A stretch of DNA of 64,000 nucleotides from Bacillota bacterium. Its GTDB lineage: Bacteria > Bacillota > Clostridia > Christensenellales > CAG-138. Below are positions 16,239 to 24,589 of the stretch, one piece after another. The DNA lies in assembly GCA_023455425.1 (NCBI GenBank), contig JAEYCM010000026.1, forward strand, positions 9,932 through 73,931, written 5' to 3'. Positions within the stretch are counted from its first letter, which is position 1, and the number at the start of each line of letters is the position of its first letter. Under the pieces are notes generated by a model. That model had not been told where the DNA came from and did no database searches. It worked only from the letters and a program-made list of their open reading frames with translations. Made by a program: the position numbers and the translations under genes.

Positions 16239-16340
16239 CGAATACCTGCTGTGGATGCTACTCTGTTAATTCTTTCCAATCACTTCTTTCCAAATATACG
16301 CCTGCCAATGCCCTTTGAAGTAACGCCGGAAGATGTAAAA

Positions 16341-16386
16341 AAATAACGAAGAAAGCACCGAAGGCCCAATGCCTTTGGTGCTTCCC
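16341..16386 (-). terminator. Terminator of the DUF3298 lipoprotein gene
   Basis: Minus-strand stem GGAAGCACCAAAGGC / GCCTTCGGTGCTTTC followed, after a few bases, by TTATTTTTTT. It may also end the ars/hgc transcript from the other side. Confidence 0.65.
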
Positions 16387-16451
16387 GGTTGCCTGTTATA
16401 TTTTAGATAAAAATGGTGTCAGCGGTGATCTTGCATATTTGTTTTATGGAT

Positions 16452-17276
16452 CTATCTCACGATTTTCAACATACTCAAAATAAATTCATAGGGTATTTCA
16501 AATATCTGCGGTCCGGCTGCTCCGTATGACAAAGCGTATTTCTGATAGAAAACGACCAGTGAGGTTTCTGTAAGATAAAAGTCGTTTGGGTCAAACTGTC
16601 GGATGCTTTCGTAACCATTGCCCGAATAAGCGTCATCAAATGAATAAGGAGAACCATATCCTTTTTGCAAATTTTCGTTTATATCTTCCGTAACTTTTTT
16701 TGAGACAAACTCGTATATATCATTCATATAGCGATCTTCATCCACCTCAAATATATCTGAAAGGCTCAATTTCTTTCCGGTATTTAAGTCGAAAGTATCT
16801 CCTTCAATACCTGCCCACCCTACACCGCCGGCGCCGCCATCGAGTGTAGCCGACACCGAGATAATTCCTCCAAATTCAGCTTCAAGGCAATAGTGAGCTT
16901 GCCTATAAAAATTATCCTTTTGTCCTTCAATCTTTCTGTCTGGCGCTGCCGCCTCAAGATCCCGTAAGGCATCAAAAGGAAGCTCGTCATAGAAGAAATT
17001 TTCCTTATCGGCAAAAAACTGATTGATTGCCGGAATCCCGGCGTAAGTCCCTGCCAGTATAGGCAGCTTTAAGTCTAATTCTACAAAGTTCCCCAAGTCA
17101 CTGTAATATTTTTTCTTTATGTCAAACGTAGAAAACGCAACAGTTGGCATGATTGTCTGCGTTGGGGCAGGTGGTACCGTATGATATGCGTTTGGATCTT
17201 CAGGCACCGAAACACATGAAACAAAAAAGAATAAGATACAGAAGAGCACACTCAATGTACATATAATTTTCTTCAA
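16452..17276 (-). CDS. Lipoprotein with RsiV-like DUF3298 domain
   Basis: 274 residues. Signal LFCILFFFVSC gives a lipid-anchored Cys near residue 20. The body resembles the DUF3298/DUF4163 fold found in RsiV anti-sigma factors and clostridial surface lipoproteins (FFYDELPFDALRDLE; LSLSDIFEVDEDRYM; AAGPQIFEIPYEFI near the C-terminus). RsiV binds lysozyme, but no sigma factor adjoins this gene, so function is open. The best start is TTG at 17276 with GGGGGTG eight bases upstream. AT-richer than its neighbours, suggesting acquired DNA. Confidence 0.65.
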   Translation of the reverse strand: MKKIICTLSVLFCILFFFVSCVSVPEDPNAYHTVPPAPTQTIMPTVAFSTFDIKKKYYSDLGNFVELDLKLPILAGTYAGIPAINQFFADKENFFYDELPFDALRDLEAAAPDRKIEGQKDNFYRQAHYCLEAEFGGIISVSATLDGGAGGVGWAGIEGDTFDLNTGKKLSLSDIFEVDEDRYMNDIYEFVSKKVTEDINENLQKGYGSPYSFDDAYSGNGYESIRQFDPNDFYLTETSLVVFYQKYALSYGAAGPQIFEIPYEFILSMLKIVR

Positions 17277-17757
17277 GTTTTTCACCCCCAGTCGATTATA
17301 CTGCAATTTTACCAAGTGGGTACAGGTTTGCCGGTAATACATTTTCTGCACGTTTCTCTATCTTTGAAAATAGGGCTTGCCTTTCTTAATTTGCCGGTTT
17401 ATCCCCATGCCGCAGGTCTTCTTTCGGCAAGCCATCATATAACCAAAATACTAACCGGCCTTTATATCTAACCCAATTCAATATAAAAAAGACATTGCTC
17501 CCCCTCGGCGGAAGCCGCCTCTGGAGTTACAATACGAAAAGATTTGCGCCGTACGCGGGAGCGCGCCGCCGCAAGTGCCGCAGGTAAATTCACTTCACCC
17601 CAAGATGTTAGATAAACCGGGCGAATCCGACTTGGGCGGCGAACCCCGATTAAAGAATGGGTAGACAAAGCCTGCCCATTCTTTATTAAGAAGTTAGGTA
17701 AATATAGATGCCCGTATTTGTTCCGCATTATGCTCATAATCATCGCAAAGGAATCAT
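17277..17757. other. Intergenic region with a doubtful ORF and hairpin
   Basis: A 91-codon minus-strand frame (17468-17743) contains a repetitive basic segment (AALAAARSRVRRKSFRIV) of the kind produced by translating a GC-rich intergenic repeat; it has no convincing ribosome site. A hairpin AAAGAATGGG...CCCATTCTTT lies at 17652-17683. I see no supportable gene. Confidence 0.4.
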
Positions 17758-18663
17758 TTATGGCTTTGAGTATCTGCCGGAAATCACAAGCGCCTTTTGC
17801 GTTATGAAGCGACTTGGATTATGTAGTTGTTCCATTTCAAAATGAACCTTGCCTGGATAGGTATATTCTAACTGCCATTTGCCATCTATGCCTTTTTTAT
17901 CTGTCAACCATTGTATGGCTGGTTTCATACGTACATCATACCCTATCTGTGCCGTGGTGCAATAACACAAAGCTCGAAAAACACTATAATGATAACGGAA
18001 CGGATAAGCCAGCATTCTAAATCGCTTATCATTCGCATCCATAAATAAGTTGTTTTCAAGCAAATATCCAAGGGCCAATTCGCTTGCCCGCAGTACATCT
18101 TCCAGCCGATACATATTGCCTGAACAAATGTATTGATGAAATCCTTCAAGAACACATATAGTGGTATGGGGGTCGCCGGCAATCTTATCGTGATACCATG
18201 TAAAGCCGCCATCCTCTTTTTGATGCTCAAGCAAAAAATGAAGCAACTTTTTAACTCCCTTATTTTCAGGGCAAAAATAGGACAGGTAATTGAGTGCCAT
18301 CCCATCCACGCAAATATCGCTTGGAATATTGCTCTTTGCCAAATTCAGTGCGCCATTATCCGGCAAGCACTCCAAAAGCATTTTCTCGCACATCTGCCTG
18401 CAAGCGTCGGTTTCCAGCGGGATGAACAGGTTCTTTAGATCTAACAGGGTATAATGTGTTGATGTCCATTTAGGCTGGTAATAGTATTGTCCCCAATGAC
18501 CGCTCTGGCCCCTGCATGACAAAAGCCATACGCCAAAGCCCTCTTTGCTAATTTTGTTCCGGATCTCTCGCAAACTGAATTCCTTTTCATTAAGCACAAA
18601 ACGTTTCGTCATGTATTGTATAGCCGGATCACCGCTCATCAACCACTCTATCACCGGTTCCAT
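17758..18663 (-). CDS. Prenyltransferase/squalene-cyclase-like alpha-toroid protein
   Basis: 301 residues with no membrane helix. Repeats such as EDGGFTWYHDK and GIDGKWQLEYTYPG resemble the QW-type repeats of squalene-hopene cyclase and prenyltransferase beta-subunit alpha/alpha toroids, but the cyclase DxDD acid motif is absent. Small proteins of this type are widespread in Firmicutes without known activity. GGAGG sits seven bases before the ATG and a TTAACT-17-TATAAT promoter lies at 18699-18727 on this strand. AT-rich relative to the core genes. Confidence 0.6.
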   Translation of the reverse strand: MEPVIEWLMSGDPAIQYMTKRFVLNEKEFSLREIRNKISKEGFGVWLLSCRGQSGHWGQYYYQPKWTSTHYTLLDLKNLFIPLETDACRQMCEKMLLECLPDNGALNLAKSNIPSDICVDGMALNYLSYFCPENKGVKKLLHFLLEHQKEDGGFTWYHDKIAGDPHTTICVLEGFHQYICSGNMYRLEDVLRASELALGYLLENNLFMDANDKRFRMLAYPFRYHYSVFRALCYCTTAQIGYDVRMKPAIQWLTDKKGIDGKWQLEYTYPGKVHFEMEQLHNPSRFITQKALVISGRYSKP

Positions 18664-19087
18664 GATTCACCTCCATAAGGAGCTTTGTTTAATATGGTAT
18701 TATATAAATAATCCGTAATTCAGTTAATATTGTACTACAAAAAATGGAAACAATCGATATTTTACAAAGGGTTAATGAAGCAAGAGCGGTAGGCAAATGA
18801 GACATTTATGTTCAGAAGTTAGCTTTTTCATTTTTAATCACTCAAATTGAGAGGTTTATATGATGGACATCGGGATAACCTCCGAAGCCTGAAAAATGCT
18901 CAACCCTCTCATAAATACAGGCTTGAGCATAGAAAACCACGGCTGATATTTGGACATTCCAGAAAGAGCGTTTCACTGATCAACCGTCGTTCAAAAAGTT
19001 AAAAAATATTTCATGGCCCACGCAATATCAGGCTAAATTTTCCGTCTATATAGATGATGGGAATTTCCAGTTTGGGGAGGAACTTGA
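18664..19087. other. Intergenic region, 424 bases
   Basis: Contains the minus-strand promoter TTAACT/TATAAT (18699-18727) of the toroid gene and the GGGGAGG ribosome site of the sigma-factor gene near 19074-19080. No RNA, repeat or reading frame that I can support. Confidence 0.5.
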
Positions 19088-19627
19088 GTGCAGGACAATG
19101 CAATCATAAATCTGTTCTGGCAGCGGTCAGAGGACGCTCTAGCCGAGTGCGAACGTAAATTCGGCGCATACTGCCGGATCGTAGCGGTCAACATCCTGCA
19201 TAGCCAAGAGGATGCGAGTGAGTGCGTCAATGAAACGTGGCTCAGAGCGTGGAACGCAATTCCTCCCGCCAAGCCAGATAAACTCAAAGCGTTCCTCGGT
19301 AAGATCGCACGCAACCTGGCGCTTGACCGCTACGAAGCTGACCATACGCAAAAGCGCAACGGCGCTTTTGAAATTGCCCTTGACGAACTTGCCGAAATTT
19401 CCGCACCGGAACAAGCTGATGAGGGCGAAATCACCCGTGTGATAAACGCCTTCCTGCGGTCCGAGCCAACCGACCACGCAGACATCTTTATCAAGCGTTA
19501 TTGGTATCTTTTAAGCGTGAAAGAAATCGCAACCGAAACCGGATATACTCAGAGCAAAACCGTATCATTACTGTTCCGTATGCGCAGCAGGCTAAAGGCC
19601 AAACTTAAAAGCGAGGGTTTACTGTGA
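19088..19627 (+). CDS. ECF-type RNA polymerase sigma factor
   Basis: 179 residues. Region 2 is visible as EDASECVNETWLRAWNAIPP with FLGKIARNLALDRYE, and region 4 as VKEIATETGYTQSKTVSLLFRMR, separated by a linker of about 50 residues. It should direct RNA polymerase to its own operon promoter and a small regulon. The start is GTG at 19088 with GGAGG seven bases upstream. Its stop overlaps the next gene (GTGA), a putative anti-sigma factor. Confidence 0.85.
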   Translation: MQDNAIINLFWQRSEDALAECERKFGAYCRIVAVNILHSQEDASECVNETWLRAWNAIPPAKPDKLKAFLGKIARNLALDRYEADHTQKRNGAFEIALDELAEISAPEQADEGEITRVINAFLRSEPTDHADIFIKRYWYLLSVKEIATETGYTQSKTVSLLFRMRSRLKAKLKSEGLL

Positions 19628-20766
19628 ATAAGAAAATCATGCGGGCAATCGGCGGTATTGATGACGACCTCATCGAGCGCGCCGCTCCGAAAGAAAAAGT
19701 CAAGCGAGTGGTAACGTTCGCCCCGTGGTTGAAATGGGCGATGCCTATTGCCGCGTGTCTGGTGATTGCAGTGGCTGTTATGTTGCCGCAAATCACGCAA
19801 CCGAATTATGGATCAATAACGGGCGCTGGGGATACAGGAGGCGTACTCATGGGTGCTGCTTCGGAAAACGGAGCGGCATTGCCCCCGCCGAGCCTAACGC
19901 TTGACAGCGGGAGCGAATTTGCCGCATGCTATACCTCTCCCGCAGAATGGCGCGGTCTGCCTGCTGAGAATTTTATCCTTGATGGGGACGCAGACGGTTC
20001 AGCAAGGTCCGACCGTATTGTATTTCAATCGCTTGATGACCTCGCCGACTATGCCGACACATTTGTACTTGTTTTCAGCGTTCGTGAAGTCGCGCCCGAC
20101 AGTGACAATATGCAGACGGCGATTGCCGAATATACCGAAACAATCGGCGACAATATCGTTACACGGCAATGGGACGACCACACAGTTTCTACCGGCAGCA
20201 GAGTTCTCATTCGCCAGCAGCTCATTGGTGGTTGTACCATGGATGAACCAAGCAACCTGCTCCGTAAGGGCGGCATCTATGTTTTGCCTCTCAAATTTAA
20301 CAAGGATCTAGCGGCGTATGAAGTAATGGGCGACCTCGACGTGCTGTTTGAGCTTGACAGCGAGGGTAAAATGGTGTCCCACTCCCGGTTCCCAGGCTTG
20401 AATCAGTATGACGGAATGACGTTACCGGAATTTCTTGACGAGGTGCGGGGGTTATATGCAGGGACTGATGTTACATTTGCCGAACAACCAATCCTCTCCG
20501 CCGCGCAAGCGGAAGATCAGGTGCGCGACGCGTATATTGCCTCCGGATTCCGAAAATTCTCGATCGAATTCGATTCAGCGGTTATCGTGCTGGGCGCGGA
20601 CGTTTATCTTTTCAAAGTTTCTTTTGGTGATGATGGTGTAAATGGCTCGGAATATGCTGCGATAGCGCAAAACAACGGTGCGTTCGTTCGGCTGGAAAAA
20701 GACCCGCGCGGTGAATTTAAGATACTCGGCGGGCTTGGCAGTTTTCCAAAGAACAGCCATAAGTAA
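19624..20766 (+). CDS. Membrane protein, probable anti-sigma factor
   Basis: 380 residues. Short cytoplasmic N-terminus (about 36 residues) with no clear zinc anti-sigma motif, one membrane helix (WAMPIAACLVIAVAVMLP, about residues 38-55), then an approximately 320-residue extracytoplasmic domain that I do not recognise. Four-base overlap with the ECF sigma gene and the topology support a role as membrane-held anti-sigma factor sensing an external signal, as for many Clostridia ECF pairs. Starts with GTG. Function is inferred from context only. Confidence 0.6.
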   Translation: MNKKIMRAIGGIDDDLIERAAPKEKVKRVVTFAPWLKWAMPIAACLVIAVAVMLPQITQPNYGSITGAGDTGGVLMGAASENGAALPPPSLTLDSGSEFAACYTSPAEWRGLPAENFILDGDADGSARSDRIVFQSLDDLADYADTFVLVFSVREVAPDSDNMQTAIAEYTETIGDNIVTRQWDDHTVSTGSRVLIRQQLIGGCTMDEPSNLLRKGGIYVLPLKFNKDLAAYEVMGDLDVLFELDSEGKMVSHSRFPGLNQYDGMTLPEFLDEVRGLYAGTDVTFAEQPILSAAQAEDQVRDAYIASGFRKFSIEFDSAVIVLGADVYLFKVSFGDDGVNGSEYAAIAQNNGAFVRLEKDPRGEFKILGGLGSFPKNSHK

Positions 20767-20798
20767 CCGCCACGTGAAAATTCACCAAGGGGCTGACA

Positions 20799-22037
20799 AT
20801 GAAGAAACTATGCTTATTACTCGCGTGTCTGCTCACGCTGACGGCCTGCGAAGCAGCTGCGCCGGGCGCGCAGGAACCAACGCAGCCTTCACAAAGCAAT
20901 GTTGCGCAAACCACGGCACCTAATGACGCAGCACCGCTCAAGCCCGACAAAACGTTCAACAGCCTTATGGACGAGCTGCTTGCGGATACCGGTTCGAACG
21001 CATGCATATCGCCGCTGTCATTCAAATTCGCTTTGGGTATAGCGTATAACGGTGCTAAAGGCAGTACAGCCGAATTGCTCTCTGCATTGTTCGGCGTGCC
21101 GCCTGATGAAATGAACGCCTGGGCTTTGGCATATTTAGAGGAAGCGAAAAAGTATGACGGTTCACAGCGTGATGCGTATTCGCCGCCGAACCCCGAGCTG
21201 CGGATTGCCAATTCATATTGGTTGCGAAAAGGGTTGGAAGGCGAGATCGCAAAGCGTTTCACCAACACGCTCACGAGGAGTTTTCATGCACAAAGCGGTA
21301 AGTTTGACAAGAAACCGGACCCGGTCAATGATTGGGTCAGTGATGCGACAAACGGCAAAATAGAGGAAATCCTTGCGGAGATCGATCCCAACGCGCTGTC
21401 GTATCTTGTGAATGCCCTCTACTTCAACGCGCATTGGATAAACGACTTCGATGAGAACCGCACGCGCCAGGCGAGTTTTACCAATATTGACGGGAGCAAG
21501 GTCACAACCGATATGCTCCACGGCGGAGCGGACAGCCACATCAACACGGCACAGTTTGAGGGTATGGCAAAACATCTTTATGGCGGCTTCACATTTACCG
21601 CCGTTATGCCCAAGACGGATGCGCCTGTGACGATGGACAGCTTGGCCGAAGCGCAAAAATCCGCTGATGAGAGCTATACGTCCGTCATTCTGACAATCCC
21701 AAAGTATGAAATCGACACACGCGTCGATTTCATAGAGGGAAATCATCCGGAATTTGACGCGCTGTTCGCGCATCATGGAATGGACGGAGCATTATCAGCG
21801 GACGCCGATACCACCGACCTGCTGATCTCCCAAATAATCCACAAGACGACGTTCTCGCTTGCGGAAGCGGGCATTGAAGCGAGCGCGGCGACAGTCGTCG
21901 GCCTTTTAGCAGGCGGAGCTGCTCCATCCGAGTCGAAAGAGGTTGCGGTTACTTTCGATCAGCCGTTCTACTTTACGCTGACGGATAAGCACGGCGAGGT
22001 GCTGTTTGTCGGCAAGGTGATGACGTTGGAAGCCTGA
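20799..22037 (+). CDS. Serpin (serine protease inhibitor) lipoprotein
   Basis: 412 residues. Lipoprotein signal LLACLLTLTAC, an acidic/Pro linker, then a full serpin fold (NACISPLSFKFALGIAYNGA; LVNALYFNAHW; FDQPFYFTLTDKHGEVLFVGKV). The hinge AEAGIEASAATVVG keeps the small residues needed for loop insertion, so inhibition is plausible; the scissile bond lies in the segment LLAGGAAPSESKE, whose small residues suggest an elastase- or subtilisin-like target. It lies 32 bases downstream of the anti-sigma gene, so probably under the ECF sigma factor as an envelope-protection response. Confidence 0.88.
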   Translation: MKKLCLLLACLLTLTACEAAAPGAQEPTQPSQSNVAQTTAPNDAAPLKPDKTFNSLMDELLADTGSNACISPLSFKFALGIAYNGAKGSTAELLSALFGVPPDEMNAWALAYLEEAKKYDGSQRDAYSPPNPELRIANSYWLRKGLEGEIAKRFTNTLTRSFHAQSGKFDKKPDPVNDWVSDATNGKIEEILAEIDPNALSYLVNALYFNAHWINDFDENRTRQASFTNIDGSKVTTDMLHGGADSHINTAQFEGMAKHLYGGFTFTAVMPKTDAPVTMDSLAEAQKSADESYTSVILTIPKYEIDTRVDFIEGNHPEFDALFAHHGMDGALSADADTTDLLISQIIHKTTFSLAEAGIEASAATVVGLLAGGAAPSESKEVAVTFDQPFYFTLTDKHGEVLFVGKVMTLEA

Positions 22038-22138
22038 ATAATGCAACGACTATCGTCCTCATCAGCGTATGGGTTTTCAAACACCAAATCAAGTAGAACA
22101 CGGCATTTATAACGGCTTGCAGGGATAAATAATAAAAC

Positions 22139-22188
22139 GCCTACAGCAAATGGACTGTCCGAAAACAATTGTCCAATTTACTGTAGGC
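22139..22188 (-). terminator. Hairpin after the tmRNA gene
   Basis: GCCTACAG...AAATGGAC pairs with GTCCAATTTACTGTAGGC; on the minus strand it is followed by GTTTTATTATTT, so it probably ends tmRNA transcription. It could also stop the serpin transcript. Confidence 0.55.
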
Positions 22189-22196
22189 ATTCCATT

Positions 22197-22546
22197 TGGT
22201 GGAGGCGGGGGGGGTCGAACCCCCGTCCGAAAACCCGTCCACAGGACTTTCTACGAGCGTAGTTGGTGTTTTAGAATTCCCTCCACGCAGCCCCCGCCAA
22301 CAGGGTCAGCGCATTGGTAGCTTCATAAATCCCACCTGCCGCAAAGCTTAGGCAGGCTGGTTCCCCACGATGATGACGCCCGGGTACCGGCCGTGGGCCT
22401 CCGGCGCCGAACGGTCACTGCTTAAGCAGCGACGGGAACGTAATTATCGTTCTCTGTTATTGTTTAAGTCCCAGTTATTACGCAGTCCGGACCTGCGGCT
22501 CGCTTATCCCATTTCCGCGATCCCCGTCGAAACCAGTTTCGCCCCC
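22197..22546 (-). ncRNA. ssrA: Transfer-messenger RNA (tmRNA)
   Basis: About 350 nt. The 5' end GGGGGCGAAACTGGTTTCGAC is the conserved tmRNA start (at 22546), and its first seven bases pair with CGCCTCC before a discriminator A and an encoded CCA end (22197-22199). GGGGGTTCGACCCCC forms the T-arm. The tag frame on the minus strand ends ENDNYVPVAA then TAA (stop at 22422-22424). It rescues stalled ribosomes with SmpB, whose gene is 1.5 kb upstream on the same strand. Confidence 0.95.
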
Positions 22547-22564
22547 ATGAAGATCCGCAATGCG

Positions 22565-22596
22565 GGAAAAAGAGGCGGGTGTCTTCCCCGCCTCTT
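22565..22596 (-). terminator. Terminator of lysA
   Basis: AAGAGGCGGG, loop, CCCGCCTCTT followed by TTTCCC on the minus strand, between lysA and tmRNA. Confidence 0.75.
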
Positions 22597-22619
22597 ATAT
22601 TATATGTTATTTTCGCTTT

Positions 22620-23870
22620 TCAGTCAAATAGATGCAGGATGTCAAGCGTGGCAAAATAATCCTCGGGCGTTTCCGCACGGCGGATGAGCTGTGTGGTGCC
22701 ATCCGCCTTTAAGAGCACCTCCGCGGAACGCAGCTTGCCATTGTAGTTGTACCCCATGGCAAAGCCGTGCGCGCCGGTATCGTGCAGGACGACAAGATCG
22801 CCCATCTCAATTTTCGGCAACGGCCTGTCCACCGCAAATTTATCGTTGTTCTCGCAAAGCGAGCCCGTCACATCGTAGACATGGTCGTGCGGCGCGTTTT
22901 CCTTGCCCATGACGGTGATGTGGTGGTATGCGCCGTACATGGCCGGGCGCATGAGGTTCGCGGCGCACGCATCCAGGCCGATATACTGCTTGTGCGTATC
23001 CTTTCGGTGGACGGCCGTCGTCACAAGATACCCATACGGCCCCGTGACATACCGGCCAAGCTCGGTGAATATGGAAAGCTCCATGCCCGCGGGAACAACG
23101 ACCTCGTCATATGCGCGCTGCACCTCACGGCCAATCCATTCGATATCCGCTTCCTCGGCGTCAGGCAGGTACGGAATGCCGATGCCGCCCGAAAGGTTGA
23201 TAAACGCGATCTCCGCCCCCGTATCGTTTTTGAGTTCCACCGCCGTCTCAAACAGTGTGCGCGCAAGCGCCGGATAATAGTTGGGGTCGGTGGTGTTACT
23301 CGATAAAAACGCGTGCAGCCCGAACCGCTTTACGCCCAAAGTCTTAAGCTTTATGAAGCCTTCGGTCAGCTGCTCCCGCGTAAAGCCGTACTTTGCGTCA
23401 CCCGGATTGCCCATAATGGTATTGCCCGCGCGGAACTCCCCGCCAGGGTTATACCGGCAGCAGATGGTTTCAGGTATCCCGCCGTGCTTTTTCAAAAAAT
23501 CGATATGCGTGATGTCATCGAGATTGATGATGGCGTCAAGCTTCCTCGCCAGCTCGAATTCTTCGGGCGGGGTATCGTTGGAGGAGAACATAATATGTTC
23601 GCCCGTGATTTTGAGCGCTTCGCAGAGCATGAGTTCGGTCAGCGAAGAGCAGTCCATCCCACTGCCAGCATCATATAAAAGCTTTAATATCACCGGGTTG
23701 GGCTCCGCCTTTACGGCGTAATATTCCCGAAAGCCTTTGTTCCAGGAGAACGCCTCTTGCAGGCGTTTAAGGTTTTTCTTCATCGCGGCTTCGTCATAGA
23801 TGTGAAACGGCGTGGGGTACTGCTGCACAATGGCTTCAAGCTCCGCCTTAGTAAAGGGCAATGTCTTCAT
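22620..23870 (-). CDS. lysA: Diaminopimelate decarboxylase
   Basis: 416 residues of the fold-III, alanine-racemase-like PLP decarboxylases. Converts meso-diaminopimelate to lysine. YYAVKAEPNP holds the PLP Lys (Lys54); LSGGIGIPY and ELGRYVTGPYG are the phosphate-binding and substrate loops, and GSLCENND contains the active-site Cys from the partner subunit. The ATG at 23870 has GAGGAG upstream; an extended frame to 23909 is rejected. A related carboxynorspermidine decarboxylase cannot be wholly excluded. A hairpin at 23896-23922 lies in the leader. Confidence 0.82.
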   Translation of the reverse strand: MKTLPFTKAELEAIVQQYPTPFHIYDEAAMKKNLKRLQEAFSWNKGFREYYAVKAEPNPVILKLLYDAGSGMDCSSLTELMLCEALKITGEHIMFSSNDTPPEEFELARKLDAIINLDDITHIDFLKKHGGIPETICCRYNPGGEFRAGNTIMGNPGDAKYGFTREQLTEGFIKLKTLGVKRFGLHAFLSSNTTDPNYYPALARTLFETAVELKNDTGAEIAFINLSGGIGIPYLPDAEEADIEWIGREVQRAYDEVVVPAGMELSIFTELGRYVTGPYGYLVTTAVHRKDTHKQYIGLDACAANLMRPAMYGAYHHITVMGKENAPHDHVYDVTGSLCENNDKFAVDRPLPKIEMGDLVVLHDTGAHGFAMGYNYNGKLRSAEVLLKADGTTQLIRRAETPEDYFATLDILHLFD

Positions 23871-23895
23871 GGAACTCCTCCTGTAACAAAATATG

Positions 23896-23922
23896 CAAAC
23901 CCGCTTCATGCAAAGCGGTTTG
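23896..23922 (-). promoter_or_regulatory. Leader hairpin just upstream of lysA
   Basis: CAAACCGCTT TGCATG AAGCGGGTTTG on the minus strand, followed by CATATTTTG and then the lysA ribosome site. It could be an attenuator or RNA stabiliser; I see no lysine-riboswitch core in the sequence upstream. Confidence 0.35.
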
Positions 23923-24098
23923 TATTTCCTGATCGTTTCGCTTTACCATAGCGCCTTGTGAAAGCGAAATGCGCAAGCAATGCCGGCAAATTTCCGGCCT
24001 ATGCTTATAGATAACAACCTAGCAGCAAATGTAACCGCGCTACGCATGCTCCTTGCACGCCGCAGCTACTACAGCCAAGGATAACAGATGTCAGAGGG

Positions 24099-24566
24099 TC
24101 AGTCGCGGTCCCGCATTTCCTTAAAGCTGCGCTCCATCTCGCGCTTGCTGTCCCGGTCCGCCATGTCGCTGCGCTTGTCGTAAAGCTTTTTGCCCTTGGC
24201 CACGGCAATCTCCATCTTGGCCCGGCCTTCCTTAAAATAAATCTGCAAAGGAATCAAACTCATTCCCTGCGCCTGTTGCAGGCCGTGCAGTTTATCGATC
24301 TCCCGCCGGTGCAGCAGCAGCTTACGGTCCCGGAACGGATCCTTGTTGTAAATGTTCCCCTGGTCATAGGGGCTGATATGCATGCCGTGGACGAATATTT
24401 CGCCACTCTTTACAATGCAGTAGCTGTCTTTCAAATTGACCTTGCCCGCACGCAAGGATTTGACCTCGGTGCCAAAAAGCACGAGGCCGCATTCATAGGT
24501 ATCCTCTATAAAATATTCATGCCGCGCCTTGCGGTTCTGCGCGATGACCTTTACGCCCTTCTGCAT
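24099..24566 (-). CDS. smpB: SsrA-binding protein SmpB
   Basis: 155 residues. KVIAQNRKARHEYFIEDTYE, GTEVKSLRAGKVNLKDSY, HISPYDQGN, LLLHRREI and the basic tail KKLYDKRSDMADRDSKREME are all canonical. It binds the tRNA-like domain of tmRNA and fits in the decoding site of stalled ribosomes. ATG at 24566 has GGGAGG five bases upstream. It follows dacF with a 23-base gap and is likely co-transcribed; in many Firmicutes smpB instead follows rnr. Confidence 0.95.
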   Translation of the reverse strand: MQKGVKVIAQNRKARHEYFIEDTYECGLVLFGTEVKSLRAGKVNLKDSYCIVKSGEIFVHGMHISPYDQGNIYNKDPFRDRKLLLHRREIDKLHGLQQAQGMSLIPLQIYFKEGRAKMEIAVAKGKKLYDKRSDMADRDSKREMERSFKEMRDRD

Positions 24567-24589
24567 GGAGCCTCCCGGTATGAAATAGC

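Noticed and set aside
17468..17743. 91-codon minus-strand ORF with an Ala/Arg-rich segment
   Set aside because: Composition looks like a translated intergenic repeat; no ribosome site and no family recognised.
23871..24098. Lysine riboswitch upstream of lysA
   Set aside because: Only a short hairpin is visible; I could not find the conserved lysine-riboswitch core.
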